Below are positions 46,763 through 57,693 of a DNA stretch of 64,000 nt, piece after piece. Origin of the DNA: Allochromatium tepidum (GTDB lineage Bacteria > Pseudomonadota > Gammaproteobacteria > Chromatiales > Chromatiaceae). Where the stretch lies: positions 354,501-418,500 of the forward strand of contig NZ_AP024563.1 in the NCBI RefSeq assembly GCF_018409545.1, written 5' to 3'. The notes under the pieces were generated by a model, which was not told where the DNA came from, searched no databases, and saw only the letters and a program-made list of their open reading frames with translations. A program made the position numbers and the translations under genes. How positions within the stretch are numbered: the stretch's first letter is position 1; the number at the start of each line of letters is the position of its first letter.

Positions 46763-48667
46763 TCAGCCCCCGTGTTCGTGCCGTGCGAGTTCGGCCTGGA
46801 GACGGGTGATGATGCCCGGCGCATCCAGTCCCACATCGGCGAGCTGTTCGTGGTGCTCGGCATGATCGACATAGCGGTCGGGCAGGCCCAGATGCAGACA
46901 GCGCTTGACCACGCCCCGCTCCGACAGCAGCTCGGCCACCCCGCTGCCGGCGCCGCCGGCGATCGCGTTCTCCTCCAGCGTGACCAGGATCTCGTGACGC
47001 GCGGCCAGATCCAGGATCAGCGCCTCATCGAGCGGCTTGACGAAGCGCATGTCGGCGACCGTGGCATCGACGACCTCGGCAGCTTCCAGCGCCGCCTTGA
47101 CCAGCGGGCCGAAGGCGAGCAGGGCGATCCGCGACCCTTCGCGCACGATCTCGCCCCGGCCGATCGGCAGCGCGGGGGCGTTCGGATCGATGGCCACACC
47201 CGGACCGCCGCCGCGCGGATAGCGCACCAGCGCCGGTCCCTCGTACTCGTAGGCCGTCCTGAGCATCCGCCGGCATTCGTTCTCGTTCGACGGGGCCATG
47301 ATGACCAGGTTCGGGATCGGACGGCAGAAGCTCAGATCGAAGCTGCCGGCATGGGTCGCGCCGTCCGGCCCGACCAGTCCGCCGCGATCGACGGCGAAGG
47401 TCACATCCAGGTTCTGGAGCGCCACGTCATGGATGAGCTGATCATAGGCGCGTTGCAGGAAGCTCGAATAGATGGCCACCACCGGCTTCAGCCCTTCGCA
47501 AGCCATCCCGGCGGCCAGCGTCACCGCGTGCTGCTCGGCGATACCGACGTCGAAATAGCGCTCGGGGAAGCGCTTGGAGAAGGCCGTCAGTCCGGAGCCT
47601 TCGCACATGGCCGGGGTGATGCCGACCAGACGCGGATCGGCCACGGCCGTGTCATGCAGCCAGCCGCCGAAGATCTGCGTATAGGTCGGACCCGCGCCCT
47701 TGGACTTGAGCAACTGCCCGGTCCGGCGATCGAAGGGCGTGACGCCGTGATAGATCACCGGCTGGCCCTCGGCCGGCTCGAAGCCGCGTCCCTTCTTGGT
47801 GACGACGTGCAGCAGACGCTGCCCCGGCATGTCGCGGATGTTGCGCAACGTCCGCAGCAGCCCGTCCATGTCGTGCCCATCGACTGGGCCGATATAGTTG
47901 AAGCCCAGTTCCTCGAACAGCGTGCTGGGCATCAACATGCCCTTCATGTGCTCTTCCCAGCGTCCGACCAGATGGCGCAACTGCGGCATCCCGGCCAGGG
48001 CGTGCTTGCTGCCCTCGCGCACGCTGGTGTAGAGCTTGCCCGAGAGCAGACGCGCCAGATGGTTGCTGATCGCCCCGACCGGCGGCGAGATCGACATCTC
48101 GTTGTCGTTGAGGATGACCACCAGATCGATCTCCATCGAGCCGGCATGGTTGAGCGCCTCGAACGCCATGCCGGCGCCCAGCGCCCCGTCGCCGATGATG
48201 GCGATCACGGTCCGCCGCTCGCCCTTCTGCTTCGCGGCGAGCGCCATGCCGAGCGCGGCGCTGATCGAGGTGCTGGAATGGCCGACGCCGAAGCTGTCGT
48301 ACTCGCTCTCGCAGCGCTTGGGGAACCCCGAGACGCCGTCTTTCTGGCGCAGGGTGCACATGCGGTCGCGCCGTCCGGTGAGGATCTTGTGCGGATAGGC
48401 CTGATGCCCGACGTCCCACACCAGCCGGTCATAGGGCGTATCGAAGACATAGTGCAGACCGAGCGTCAGCTCCACCACGCCGAGTCCGGCCGCCAGGTGT
48501 CCGCCGGTCTTGGAGACGCATTCGATCAGAAAGGAACGCAGCTCGCTTGCGAGTTCGGGAAGCTGGCTCTCGGACAGGGCGCGCAGATCGGCCGGACTGT
48601 CGATCGAGTCCAGGAGGGGACGTCGGTGCGCGCCGACGCCGGAATCGGTCAGGGTGCGATGTGGCAT
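46763..48667 (-). CDS. dxs: 1-deoxy-D-xylulose-5-phosphate synthase
   Basis: 634 residues; the thiamine-diphosphate enzyme that starts the MEP isoprenoid pathway from pyruvate and glyceraldehyde 3-phosphate. Motifs are [18 protein letters not shown], the ThDP site [35 protein letters not shown], and the transketolase C-terminal [14 protein letters not shown] and [13 protein letters not shown]. Length is typical. It is divergent from cysS and followed by gloB. Confidence 0.98.
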   Translation of the reverse strand: MPHRTLTDSGVGAHRRPLLDSIDSPADLRALSESQLPELASELRSFLIECVSKTGGHLAAGLGVVELTLGLHYVFDTPYDRLVWDVGHQAYPHKILTGRRDRMCTLRQKDGVSGFPKRCESEYDSFGVGHSSTSISAALGMALAAKQKGERRTVIAIIGDGALGAGMAFEALNHAGSMEIDLVVILNDNEMSISPPVGAISNHLARLLSGKLYTSVREGSKHALAGMPQLRHLVGRWEEHMKGMLMPSTLFEELGFNYIGPVDGHDMDGLLRTLRNIRDMPGQRLLHVVTKKGRGFEPAEGQPVIYHGVTPFDRRTGQLLKSKGAGPTYTQIFGGWLHDTAVADPRLVGITPAMCEGSGLTAFSKRFPERYFDVGIAEQHAVTLAAGMACEGLKPVVAIYSSFLQRAYDQLIHDVALQNLDVTFAVDRGGLVGPDGATHAGSFDLSFCRPIPNLVIMAPSNENECRRMLRTAYEYEGPALVRYPRGGGPGVAIDPNAPALPIGRGEIVREGSRIALLAFGPLVKAALEAAEVVDATVADMRFVKPLDEALILDLAARHEILVTLEENAIAGGAGSGVAELLSERGVVKRCLHLGLPDRYVDHAEHHEQLADVGLDAPGIITRLQAELARHEHGG

Positions 48668-48840
48668 GGTCTCTGGCGGCTATCGTGTGACAAGCGGAGT
48701 ATCTTAGTGCAATCGTCGCCGGGCTGCCCAATCGATCGTATCCGGCCAATCGCTGCCGACGAAGATCGATCGCGTCGCGAACCCGCGCCTTTGTTACCAT
48801 GGGGACTCGATGTCGGTCATTTCAAACCCAAGCCACCGCG

Positions 48841-50229
48841 ATGCTACAGATCCACAACAGCCTGACCCGCCAGAAAGCCCCCTTCCAACCCATCGAACCC
48901 GGCAAGGTCCGGATGTATGTCTGCGGCATGACGGTCTACGACTACTGTCATCTCGGACATGCGCGGGTGCTGGTGGTGTTCGACGTGGTCTACCGTTATC
49001 TGCGTGCACTCGGCTATGACGTGACCTATATCCGCAACATCACGGATATCGACGACAAGATCATCCGTCGCGCCAACGAGAACGGCGAGCCGTTCCAGGC
49101 GTTGACCGAGCGTTTCATCACCGCCATGCGCGAGGACGCCGAGGCGCTCGGCGTCCTGCCGCCGACCGACGAGCCGCGCGCCACGGCGCACATCGGCGAG
49201 ATCCTGAGTATGGTCGAGACCCTGATCGAGAAGGATCTGGCCTATGTCGCCGACAATGGCGACGTCTACTATGCCGTCAGCCGCTTCCCCGACTACGGCA
49301 AGCTCTCGGGTAAGGATCCGTCCGATCTGCGCGCCGGGGCGCGGGTCGAGATCGGCGAGTCCAAGCGCGATCCGCTCGATTTCGCGCTCTGGAAGTCGGC
49401 CAAGCCCGGCGAGCCGGCCTGGGATTCGCCTTGGGGACCGGGTCGTCCCGGCTGGCACATCGAGTGCTCGGCCATGAGTACCTGCTGTCTGGGCAACCAT
49501 TTCGATATCCACGGCGGCGGGGCCGACCTCCAGTTTCCGCATCACGAAAACGAAATCGCCCAGTCCGAGGGGGCCACGGGCGAACCCTTCGTCAATGTCT
49601 GGATGCACAACGGCTTCGTGCGCGTCAACGAGGAGAAGATGTCCAAGTCGCTGGGCAACTTCTTCACGGTGCGCGAGATCCTGCGTCTCTATCGTCCCGA
49701 GGAGGTGCGTTATTTCATCCTCACCAGCCACTATCGCAGTCCGCTCAACTATGACGACAGCGCACTCCGGCAGGCGCGTGCGGCCCTGACCCGGCTCTAT
49801 ACGGCGTTGCGCGGACTGCCGCAGTCCGTGCCTGCCGAGGGCGAATCCTTCCGCGCCCGCTTCCAGTCGGCGATGGACGACGACTTCAACACGCCCGAGG
49901 CGCTGGCCGTGTTCTTCGATCTGGCGCGCGAGATCAATCGGCTCCGTGCCGATGGTTCGGCGGAGCAGGCCGCCGCGCATGGCGCCCTGCTGCGCGAACT
50001 GGGCGTCGTGCTGGGTCTGCTCCAGGACGATCCCGAGGTCTATCTGCGCGGCGGCGCGGACGCCGGCGGCCCGAGCGATGCCGAGATCGAGGCCCTGATC
50101 GAGCGGCGTCGCGCCGCGCGTGCCGACAAGGATTGGGCCGAGGCGGATCGGGTGCGCGAGGCGCTAACGGCAGCGGGCATCGTGCTGGAAGACGGTCCCC
50201 AGGGAACGACCTGGCGGCGGGCCGGCTGA
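48841..50229 (+). CDS. cysS: Cysteinyl-tRNA synthetase
   Basis: 462 residues, class I. The HIGH motif is in [19 protein letters not shown] is in [11 protein letters not shown], and zinc ligands are in [17 protein letters not shown] and [11 protein letters not shown]. Start ATG 48841 ([17 protein letters not shown]) is the family N-terminus rather than 48799. It charges tRNA-Cys. Confidence 0.98.
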   Translation: MLQIHNSLTRQKAPFQPIEPGKVRMYVCGMTVYDYCHLGHARVLVVFDVVYRYLRALGYDVTYIRNITDIDDKIIRRANENGEPFQALTERFITAMREDAEALGVLPPTDEPRATAHIGEILSMVETLIEKDLAYVADNGDVYYAVSRFPDYGKLSGKDPSDLRAGARVEIGESKRDPLDFALWKSAKPGEPAWDSPWGPGRPGWHIECSAMSTCCLGNHFDIHGGGADLQFPHHENEIAQSEGATGEPFVNVWMHNGFVRVNEEKMSKSLGNFFTVREILRLYRPEEVRYFILTSHYRSPLNYDDSALRQARAALTRLYTALRGLPQSVPAEGESFRARFQSAMDDDFNTPEALAVFFDLAREINRLRADGSAEQAAAHGALLRELGVVLGLLQDDPEVYLRGGADAGGPSDAEIEALIERRRAARADKDWAEADRVREALTAAGIVLEDGPQGTTWRRAG

Positions 50230-50437
50230 AAAACGTATCGATCCGGGACGGAGTCGCACGAAATCTTGGCCTGGATCATGGTTTCATGGACCCGATCGGG
50301 TCTATGTTTGAGTCGTCAGCCACCCGTTTTCCACACAGATCTTGCGGGCATTGGAAAGCGGCCGTGCTGTCGACTGAGCCGAGCATCGATCGGCTTGCAA
50401 GTCGAGTTGTTCTCCATCTATGACGAGATCGATAAAG

Positions 50438-50818
50438 ATGAACAAAAACCTGTCCCGTTTCGCTGTTGGCCTGCCCCTCATCCTGGTCGCCCTGACCGGT
50501 TGCAACCGCTCCAGTGAAGTGAGCTTCGCGAAGGACGTGCAGCCCGTTCTCAAGAAGCATTGTGTCGAGTGCCATCTGCCCAATGGCCAGGGTCATGCCG
50601 CCAGCGGCTTCCTGGTCGAATCCTATGACACCCTGATGAAGGGCACCAAGTTCGGACCCGTGGTGGTTCCTGGAGACGCCCTGTCGAGCAGCCTCTATCG
50701 TCTGGTGGCCGGTGAGGTGGACGAGTCCATCCGCATGCCGCACGGCAAGGATCCGCTGCCCGCCGCCGAGATCGCCGTGGTCGAGGCCTGGATCACCCAG
50801 GGCGCCAAGAACAACTGA
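50438..50818 (+). CDS. Mono-haem cytochrome c lipoprotein (PSCyt-like)
   Basis: 126 residues starting MNKNLSRFAVGLPLILVALTGC: signal peptide with lipobox LTGC. The haem-binding CVECH lies in FAKDVQPVLKKHCVECHLPNGQG, and the likely axial Met in SIRMPHGKDPL. The pattern FAKDVQPVLKKHCVECH fits the planctomycete-type cytochrome domain. It is probably membrane-anchored in the periplasm and transfers electrons; the partner is unknown. ATG 50438 is preferred over 50420 because it gives a clean signal peptide. Confidence 0.88.
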   Translation: MNKNLSRFAVGLPLILVALTGCNRSSEVSFAKDVQPVLKKHCVECHLPNGQGHAASGFLVESYDTLMKGTKFGPVVVPGDALSSSLYRLVAGEVDESIRMPHGKDPLPAAEIAVVEAWITQGAKNN

Positions 50819-50954
50819 GGCACTTCGAGCCCCACACGGATGTGATTCAAAGGTGGGGCGCGCCTAGCGTGCCCTACGGCCCCGACCTCCTCCCCAATAC
50901 GACGTCCCCGCCCTCCGCGCTCGACGCATCATCCCCCGGAATGCTGTTTGGAAC

Positions 50955-51008
50955 TTGACAGCCGACGATTTCGCTCTACCATTAGCACTCGTTACAAGTG
51001 AGTGCTAA
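50955..51008 (+). promoter_or_regulatory. groESL promoter with CIRCE operator
   Basis: TTGACA at 50955-50960, a 16-bp spacer and TACCAT at 50977-50982 form a sigma70-type promoter. A perfect CIRCE operator, TTAGCACTC-N9-GAGTGCTAA, covers 50982-51008, overlapping the -10 element and probable start site. This is the binding site of the heat-shock repressor HrcA, so groESL should be repressed until heat shock or chaperonin depletion. hrcA itself is not in the window. Confidence 0.95.
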
Positions 51009-51079
51009 CAGACCGACCCGGCGTCGGTCTCGCGGCGGCTCGACCCACCCACTTCTCAACCTGTATCGAGGAGCTATCC

Positions 51080-51370
51080 ATGAACATCCGTCCCCTGCAT
51101 GACCGCGTCGTCGTCCGTCGCATGGAAGAGGAGCGCACCACCGCCGGCGGCATCGTGATCCCGGATTCCGCCACCGAGAAGCCGATTCAGGGCGAGATCA
51201 TCGCCGTCGGCAACGGCAAGATCCTCGACAACGGCAGCGTGCGCGCACTCGACGTCAAGGTCGGCGACCGCGTCCTGTTCGGCAAGTACTCCGGCACCGA
51301 GGTCAAGCTCGACGGCAAGGAATTCCTGGTGATGCGCGAAGAAGACATCATGGCGGTCGTCGAGGGCTGA
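51080..51370 (+). CDS. groES: Co-chaperonin GroES (Hsp10)
   Basis: 96 residues from ATG 51080 ([20 protein letters not shown]), with GAGGAG just upstream. The mobile loop is [22 protein letters not shown], and [17 protein letters not shown] follows. It caps GroEL. It is the first gene after the CIRCE promoter. Confidence 0.98.
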   Translation: MNIRPLHDRVVVRRMEEERTTAGGIVIPDSATEKPIQGEIIAVGNGKILDNGSVRALDVKVGDRVLFGKYSGTEVKLDGKEFLVMREEDIMAVVEG

Positions 51371-51388
51371 TCGGCCTTCCGCCCCTGA

Positions 51389-53077
<1,689 letters not shown>

Positions 53078-53117
53078 AGCCCAGGCGCTCGGGACGTTCG
53101 CGTCCCGGCCCGACGCT

Positions 53118-53146
53118 AAAAAAGCCCCGCTTCGGCGGGGCTTTTT
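53118..53146 (+). terminator. Rho-independent terminator after groEL
   Basis: AAAAAAGCCCCGC-TTCG-GCGGGGCTTTTT: a perfect GC stem with a tetraloop and T run, placed about 40 bases past the groEL stop and also reading toward the convergent gene at 53162. Confidence 0.95.
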
Positions 53147-53161
53147 CGTTGATCGGCGTTC

Positions 53162-53839
53162 TCAGTCCTTGCCCGCCGTCGCGAGCGGTTCGAGGATGGC
53201 CGCGAAATCGGCCCGATTCACATACTGCATGACCACGCGCCCACTGGGATCGCGTCCGATGTCGAGTCCGCGTTCGGGGTAGAGCCAGTGGACGATGCCG
53301 GTCTCGGACTCGGTGAGCCGCCGACTCGGCGTGCCGAATCGCTGCTCGATCAGCGCCGCGTCGAGCCGGGCCTTGGGCAGATAGACGATGGCGCGGATGG
53401 GTCGTTCGGCCAGACGCTCGGCATCGCTCGGGTCGAGCTTGACCTTCTGACTGCCGCTGCCGGTCTGGCTGATGCGCAGTCCGCGCTCGTACATGGCCGC
53501 TAGCGTCGTCTGGTCCGCCTCCAGGGTCAGCACGAAATCCGCGCGCAGTCGCTCCAGATGGATCTGCTCGAAATAGACCTCGGCGGCGAGCGTCCCGGAT
53601 GGGCCGGATGTGCGGAACAGGTTGATCTCGCCGTCTTCGCGAAAGACCCGGCGAACTTCGGCCGGCGTCGTCGAGCCCAGCGTGAACCCGAAGACCCGGG
53701 TACGTCCGGCGGCGTCCTGCTCGATCAGCCAGGGGAGACGCACGACCTCGTCCTCGATGGGGTCGGGCATCAGCAGCAGCATCCCGAAGAACCCCAGCAC
53801 GGCGGCGCCGAGAATGGAGAGCACGATGGAACGGTCCAT
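53162..53839 (-). CDS. Membrane-anchored protein of unknown function
   Basis: 225 residues. An N-terminal anchor or signal (IVLSILGAAVLGFFGMLLL) is followed by a probably periplasmic domain with LIEQDAAGRTRVFGFTLGSTTPAEVRRVFREDGEINLF. I do not recognise the family. It is convergent with groEL and downstream of an Mth938-like gene on the same strand, separated by 18 bp. Confidence 0.75.
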   Translation of the reverse strand: MDRSIVLSILGAAVLGFFGMLLLMPDPIEDEVVRLPWLIEQDAAGRTRVFGFTLGSTTPAEVRRVFREDGEINLFRTSGPSGTLAAEVYFEQIHLERLRADFVLTLEADQTTLAAMYERGLRISQTGSGSQKVKLDPSDAERLAERPIRAIVYLPKARLDAALIEQRFGTPSRRLTESETGIVHWLYPERGLDIGRDPSGRVVMQYVNRADFAAILEPLATAGKD

Positions 53840-53857
53840 GTATGTCGCGTGCCTCGC

Positions 53858-54238
53858 TCAATCGTTCGTTTCGAGGATGAGTCCGGCGACGACCTCACGC
53901 CCCTCGGCCATCAGGATGTTGTAGGTGCGGCAGGCCGCGCCCGTGGTCATGACCTCGACCCCGATGCCGCGTTCGATCAGGCTCAGATAGAGCACCGGAT
54001 CGATCAAGGCCGATCGCGCGCCGGTGCCGATCAGGACCAGCCGTGGCGACAGATGCGAGATGGCCGTCAGGTGCAGGCGGTTCAGGTCCGCCGCCTGTGT
54101 CGGCCCCCAGGGTTCGATGATGTCCGAGGGCGTCAGGATCAGGCTGCGCGTGTAGCGGCGCCCTGAGATGCTGATCCAGCCGGCACTGTAGCCCTCGATC
54201 AGATAGCCGCCGCCGGCGTCTGCTTCGGAAAATTTCAT
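53858..54238 (-). CDS. Mth938/NDUFAF3-like domain protein
   Basis: 126 residues of the Mth938 (DUF498) fold: GYLIEGYSAGWISISGRRYTRSLILTPSDIIEPW, LVLIGTGARSALIDPVLYLSLIERGIGVEVMTTGAACRTYNILMAEGREVVAGLIL. The mitochondrial relative NDUFAF3 assists complex I assembly; the bacterial role is not established. It is the last core gene before the mobile region. Confidence 0.9.
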   Translation of the reverse strand: MKFSEADAGGGYLIEGYSAGWISISGRRYTRSLILTPSDIIEPWGPTQAADLNRLHLTAISHLSPRLVLIGTGARSALIDPVLYLSLIERGIGVEVMTTGAACRTYNILMAEGREVVAGLILETND

Positions 54239-54308
54239 CGCTCACCCCCCAAATAACCAAACCAGCGGCCGAGTTTAGCGCTTCGCGTTCCGGGATGGGA
54301 CGGGGAAG

Positions 54309-54318
54309 GGCGGCGCGG
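54309..54318. repeat. Left 10-bp target duplication of the composite unit
   Basis: GGCGGCGCGG stands directly before the ISAs1-like end CAGGGCAATCGCAT at 54319. An identical copy follows the right end at 59447-59456. Confidence 0.85.
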
Positions 54319-54412
54319 CAGGGCAATCGCATCAAGAAACGCTTATATAGCTGATTGCTCAATGCCTTACACTTCTCGGCGCAAGTTGTTTATGCATTGT
54401 AAGACATTGATT

Positions 54413-54632
54413 TTCCTGATTAGTTACGAAGCTCAGCACTGCGGTGCGAGAACTCTCAGGCCAAGTTTTTGTTTTCTCTTGCCCGGTCAATCTCTGACCA
54501 CCTAAGCGCGGCCTCCAAGTCAGCGCAGACGACCAGCGTACCTGGCACAAACTCAGATGGCTGAAAATAATTTCATAAAAACAATGAATTACAGTGAGCG
54601 TGAATGTGCTGAGCTTCGTAACTAATCAGGAA
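54413..54632. repeat. Perfect 27-bp inverted repeats around 166 bp
   Basis: 54413-54439 (begins TTCCTGATTAGTTAC) is the exact reverse complement of 54606-54632. The interior has no full gene, but one minus-strand frame encodes a short tail (VPGTLVVCADLEAALRWSEI, then a stop), perhaps a gene remnant. The right arm truncates the IS5-like transposase. It could be a MITE or two ends of a lost IS; no clear target duplication is seen. Confidence 0.7.
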
Positions 54633-55143
54633 GACTTAAGAGTATGGCGTTTTTTTTACCGCTGTAGCGCTCCTTTTGCTCTTCTTTATCGTGAGGTCTG
54701 ACGCAAGAGATTTCGACACCATCCATATAAATTTCGCTATATTTTTCAATGGCTTGCTTAAATTGCTCGACCGTTTCAAAAGTTCTTTCAGGGTAGACAT
54801 TGCGTGCTTGCAAGGCGCGCTTAAGAATGGGCATAAATTCTTGGATGTAGTCATGAGCGTGCCCTGCACTCAATTCAAAATGAAAGCCTAGAACATCAAA
54901 AGTTGGATATGTTTTTAAATAAAACAACAGGAAAAATAAGCGCTTCTCGTCGCTATCAAGCACGCCTTTTAAACCACCAGAAGGCAAGCGTTTAATTTCT
55001 TTTTTCTGTAATCGCTCGACTTGATGCGCTTGAAAAGCGGCTGTAAAATCTGTTACCAGTTGATCGAATTTCGCCCGACTCATGCCAATTATGGCTTTAA
55101 TCATGCGATCATTATCTAGATTTTTAAATTTTTCAAAAATCAT
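54622..55143 (-). pseudogene. Truncated IS5-like transposase
   Basis: 173 residues matching the N-terminal HTH and start of the DDE domain of IS5-type transposases: MSRAKFDQLVTDF, FFLLFYLKTYPTFDVLGFHFELSAGHAHDYIQE, YMDGVEISCVRPHDKEEQKERYSGKK. At GGT-A8-CGCCAT (near 54650-54660) a one-base shift would continue KKRHTLKSS, as in relatives, and then stop at once in the 27-bp repeat. So the 3' two-thirds is missing. The A8 run could be a slippage site, as in two-frame IS5 members, but the element is dead either way. Confidence 0.8.
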
Positions 55144-55192
55144 GCTATGGTCTCAAAACTAAATTTTATTCGAATTTGGCAATAATATAGGG

Positions 55193-55339
55193 TCATTTTT
55201 CGGTCGGTACAAGTCTGATGTTTTCGAGATCAAGGATGGAGAGGTTGTCATCTTCAAGCTCCTCGGCGGCACGGGTGAAAACGACGTAATTCAGCGTGCG
55301 AATCAAATGCCGAAGCTGGCTGATTGTCAGGTTGGACAT
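55193..55339 (-). pseudogene. Truncated DUF4258-type protein (toxin-like fragment)
   Basis: 48 residues, MSNLTISQLRHLIRTLNYVV then FTRAAEELEDDNLSILDLENIRLV, then a stop. It resembles the N-terminal half of DUF4258 proteins (pattern FTRHAxEELxxDxLSxxDLE), which are related to RelE/BrnT-type toxins. The conserved His of TRHA is missing, as is the C-terminal half, so it is probably inactive. No RBS is evident. Confidence 0.55.
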
Positions 55340-55440
55340 GAGACAAGTCTATAGAGCGACAAGAGAAATATCCAACAGCTGATCTGGCAAAAGTCAAGTC
55401 GGCGCTGGCGGGACGGTGGAAATCGTGTCCCAATATTATT

Positions 55441-55511
55441 ACGCAACGTCCAAGTTCAGGGGGGGCTGCGCGGCTTCATCGCGCAGCGTCCGGTGGGCCG
55501 CCATGTTATGC
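55441..55511 (+). repeat. attC-like palindrome A (left of the R-M system)
   Basis: CAACGTCCAAG at 55445, then the stem GCTGCG-CGGCTTCAT-CGCGCAGC (about 55466-55487), then GTTATGC at 55505-55511. GTTATGC is the exact complement of the GCATAAC that opens repeat B. The methylase stop codon lies inside GTTATG. It shares about 45 aligned positions with repeat B in the same orientation. Confidence 0.5.
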
Positions 55512-56423
55512 CACGCTATATTCCGCTGGCGGTTCAAGTAGGACGTATTGGACTTGGCTTTCTTCGCGGCGGCGTATAGATGTCGCCATGAAGTTAGTTA
55601 CTAGCGCTTCAACGACTGGGTTTCTATTTTGTTCTTTTCCGCCGACATGATAGAAATGCTCCCGTGTAAGAATATGATGTTCTGACCACAAGCATTTCAC
55701 ATATTCATTTTCTCGGTAGTCATTGTGATGCCAAGTCGACAAAATGAATTTTCCGGCAAAGCTTGAGAGCCGATCAAAAAGCTCTCGTTCGTGACCATCA
55801 TCCCATCCGTTGTAATAATCGACGTGCCGATCAATGTATGGCGGATCGCAGTAAATTATATCGTTCGGTGAGGCATCTTGTATCGTCTTATTGAAATCTT
55901 GGCATTTGAATGTGAATTCTTTTGCCTTGATGATTTTACTGACCCACGCAACCTGATTGACAATTTTAGTTACATAAGCCGGGGAAAATCGTTGGGGGTT
56001 TCTACAAAATGGAATATTGAAACCACCCTTTCTATTGAAGCGAATCATTCCATTAAACCCAGCGCGATTGATGAACAAAAAATCTAGCGGGGAGTGTCCT
56101 GCGTTAAATCTTTCCCTGACGAAGTAATAGTGATCTTCGCCTTTTGACAACAACAATTCCCCTTCGCGGGTAAGAAATTCCTTGACCACTTCAGGAGTTA
56201 TTTTGCCTGACGCTATGCTGGCGTAGAAATTAACAAGGTGTGGGTTTGAGTCACACAAGACAGCACGCTGTGGCGCGACATTGAAAGCCACGGCTCCAGT
56301 ACCCATGAATGGTTCAATCCATGTGCCGTTAAAGTCACTCGGAAGAATGCTTTGTATCCAAGGAACGAGTTTCGTCTTTATGCCCTGTGATTTGATCGGC
56401 GGCACACCAACTTTAATGGTCAT
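55506..56423 (-). CDS. EcoRV-type N6-adenine DNA methyltransferase
   Basis: 305 residues of the D12 class. [22 protein letters not shown] is followed by AdoMet motif [18 protein letters not shown] and catalytic [20 protein letters not shown], then [36 protein letters not shown]. These blocks match M.EcoRV nearly word for word, so it should methylate adenine in GATATC. The start overlaps the endonuclease stop by ATGA. At least seven GATATC sites are visible in this window, so protection is needed. Codon use is AT-richer than in the flanks. Confidence 0.92.
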   Translation of the reverse strand: MTIKVGVPPIKSQGIKTKLVPWIQSILPSDFNGTWIEPFMGTGAVAFNVAPQRAVLCDSNPHLVNFYASIASGKITPEVVKEFLTREGELLLSKGEDHYYFVRERFNAGHSPLDFLFINRAGFNGMIRFNRKGGFNIPFCRNPQRFSPAYVTKIVNQVAWVSKIIKAKEFTFKCQDFNKTIQDASPNDIIYCDPPYIDRHVDYYNGWDDGHERELFDRLSSFAGKFILSTWHHNDYRENEYVKCLWSEHHILTREHFYHVGGKEQNRNPVVEALVTNFMATSIRRREESQVQYVLLEPPAEYSVA

Positions 56424-57250
56424 TCTTCGTCGTTCCTTTTATCGACTATCAGGGAAACATCACCGTTCTTGTATTCGACAAATTCTCGAAGCGTGGATAT
56501 TTTCTTGGTGCCACCTTTTCCGTCTTGGACAGTAATCTTCTTGTAGTTCATCCAGTATTCGTCAAACCAATTCTCTCCGAGCTTCGAGAACATTCCCTTG
56601 CCCGCGATGATGTCGGCTATGTTTTTTATGCTGCCGATGTTGGCTGTGTTGCCGCTTCCGCCCTTATCGCTTGCAATCTTCCATTTTTCTGTAACAAAGA
56701 AATAAAAGTTTCGTGCCACGGAAGTGATTGAGTGCAACTCATCAATTCCATGGGCTCTTGTTTCGTCGATTGTCACCCCCTCCGCCCTGTCATAAATGAT
56801 GCCAAGGCAGAAATGGCCTGAGTAGCTCCCGTAGGGAAACTGGATGTTCTTCGTGCTGGTTCTATTCTCGAAATATTCGCCATGCGAGCCAAGCGTAAAA
56901 CCGTTGCATAGGTGTGGCTTTTTGGGGTTTCTGTATGTGGTCTTGAAATCAACGGCAAACTTTATGGACTCATCGTTTGCTTTGACAAACGAAATGTCCG
57001 GGTAGTAATTCTGATGCTCTGCGAGCACAACTTTGTACCCGTTGGCCCGAGCAAACGCGAGAATCTTCGGAAAGAGGTGTATCTCAAGAATCTTCGATAC
57101 GATCTTTGTGTCTGACGAGATTGTATAAACGTTCTTGAAGATGTCGACAAATCCTTTGACCGTCCATTGACCATCGTCACTGCTGACGTGACCTCGTAGT
57201 TCGGTGACGAACTGTTCCAGTTTTCGTGCGAATTTTGCTTTTTCAGTCAT
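56420..57250 (-). CDS. EcoRV-type type II restriction endonuclease
   Basis: 276 residues. Strong block matches to Eco[21 protein letters not shown]; catalytic [10 protein letters not shown] (Asp equivalent to D74) and [13 protein letters not shown] (D90 and K92 equivalents); the recognition loop [22 protein letters not shown]; and [25 protein letters not shown]. All active-site residues are present, so it is probably functional and cuts GATATC. The gene precedes its methylase in tandem with a 4-bp overlap, unlike the divergent layout of the classic EcoRV system. No controller gene is seen. Confidence 0.93.
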   Translation of the reverse strand: MTEKAKFARKLEQFVTELRGHVSSDDGQWTVKGFVDIFKNVYTISSDTKIVSKILEIHLFPKILAFARANGYKVVLAEHQNYYPDISFVKANDESIKFAVDFKTTYRNPKKPHLCNGFTLGSHGEYFENRTSTKNIQFPYGSYSGHFCLGIIYDRAEGVTIDETRAHGIDELHSITSVARNFYFFVTEKWKIASDKGGSGNTANIGSIKNIADIIAGKGMFSKLGENWFDEYWMNYKKITVQDGKGGTKKISTLREFVEYKNGDVSLIVDKRNDEE

Positions 57251-57330
57251 CTGATTACCGCCACAGTGAGAGCCAAGCGGTCATGTTACAGGTTACGCTA
57301 TCAGACAGGAAACGCATGATGGCCTGCGAG

Positions 57331-57400
57331 GCATAACGTTCAAGGTCATCGGCGCTGCGTGGCTTTATCGCGCAGCGTCCGTGTGGACTGCCGGATTGGG
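57331..57400 (+). repeat. attC-like palindrome B (right of the R-M system)
   Basis: GCATAACGTTCAAG at 57331, stem GCTGCG-TGGCTTTAT-CGCGCAGC near 57355-57376, then GTCCG and, at the position where A has GTTATGC, a degraded GATTGGG (57394-57400). It is a direct repeat of A with the same spacing. The 3' end of brnA reads through it. Confidence 0.5.
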
Positions 57401-57693
57401 GCTTGGCTATCAACATAAGCGTCGAGAAGCCGACGAATCATGCGCTGGTACTGCGTGTGATGCTTCGAGGCCTCCGACTTGAAGAACTCAATGCTCTTCT
57501 TGCTCAGAGACAAGGTTACCTTCACACCTTCTTCACGAAATGCCAATTCGGCCGGCGAAGGAAGGAAGTCGGCAACCACCTTAACTTTGCCAAGGGGTTC
57601 ATCGGTGTATTTGATTTTAGTTCCGGCATAACGCCGACGAGCGTCGGCATTAGCCTTCTTTGAAACTCCGCTACGCTGCGCTTTCGTGATCAT
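57346..57693 (-). CDS. brnA: BrnA-type ribbon-helix-helix antitoxin
   Basis: 115 residues. The N-terminus MITKAQRSGVSKKANADARRR is basic. The core VADFLPSPAELAFREEGVKVTLSLSKKSIEFFKSEASKHHTQYQRMIRRLLDAY is the BrnA/CopG-like RHH region that binds BrnT and the operator. ATG 57693 overlaps the 3' end of brnT, as in other brnTA operons. The last 20 or so residues (SQAPIRQSTRTLRDKATQRR) are encoded by attC-like repeat B, suggesting the original stop was lost. Confidence 0.82.
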   Translation of the reverse strand: MITKAQRSGVSKKANADARRRYAGTKIKYTDEPLGKVKVVADFLPSPAELAFREEGVKVTLSLSKKSIEFFKSEASKHHTQYQRMIRRLLDAYVDSQAPIRQSTRTLRDKATQRR

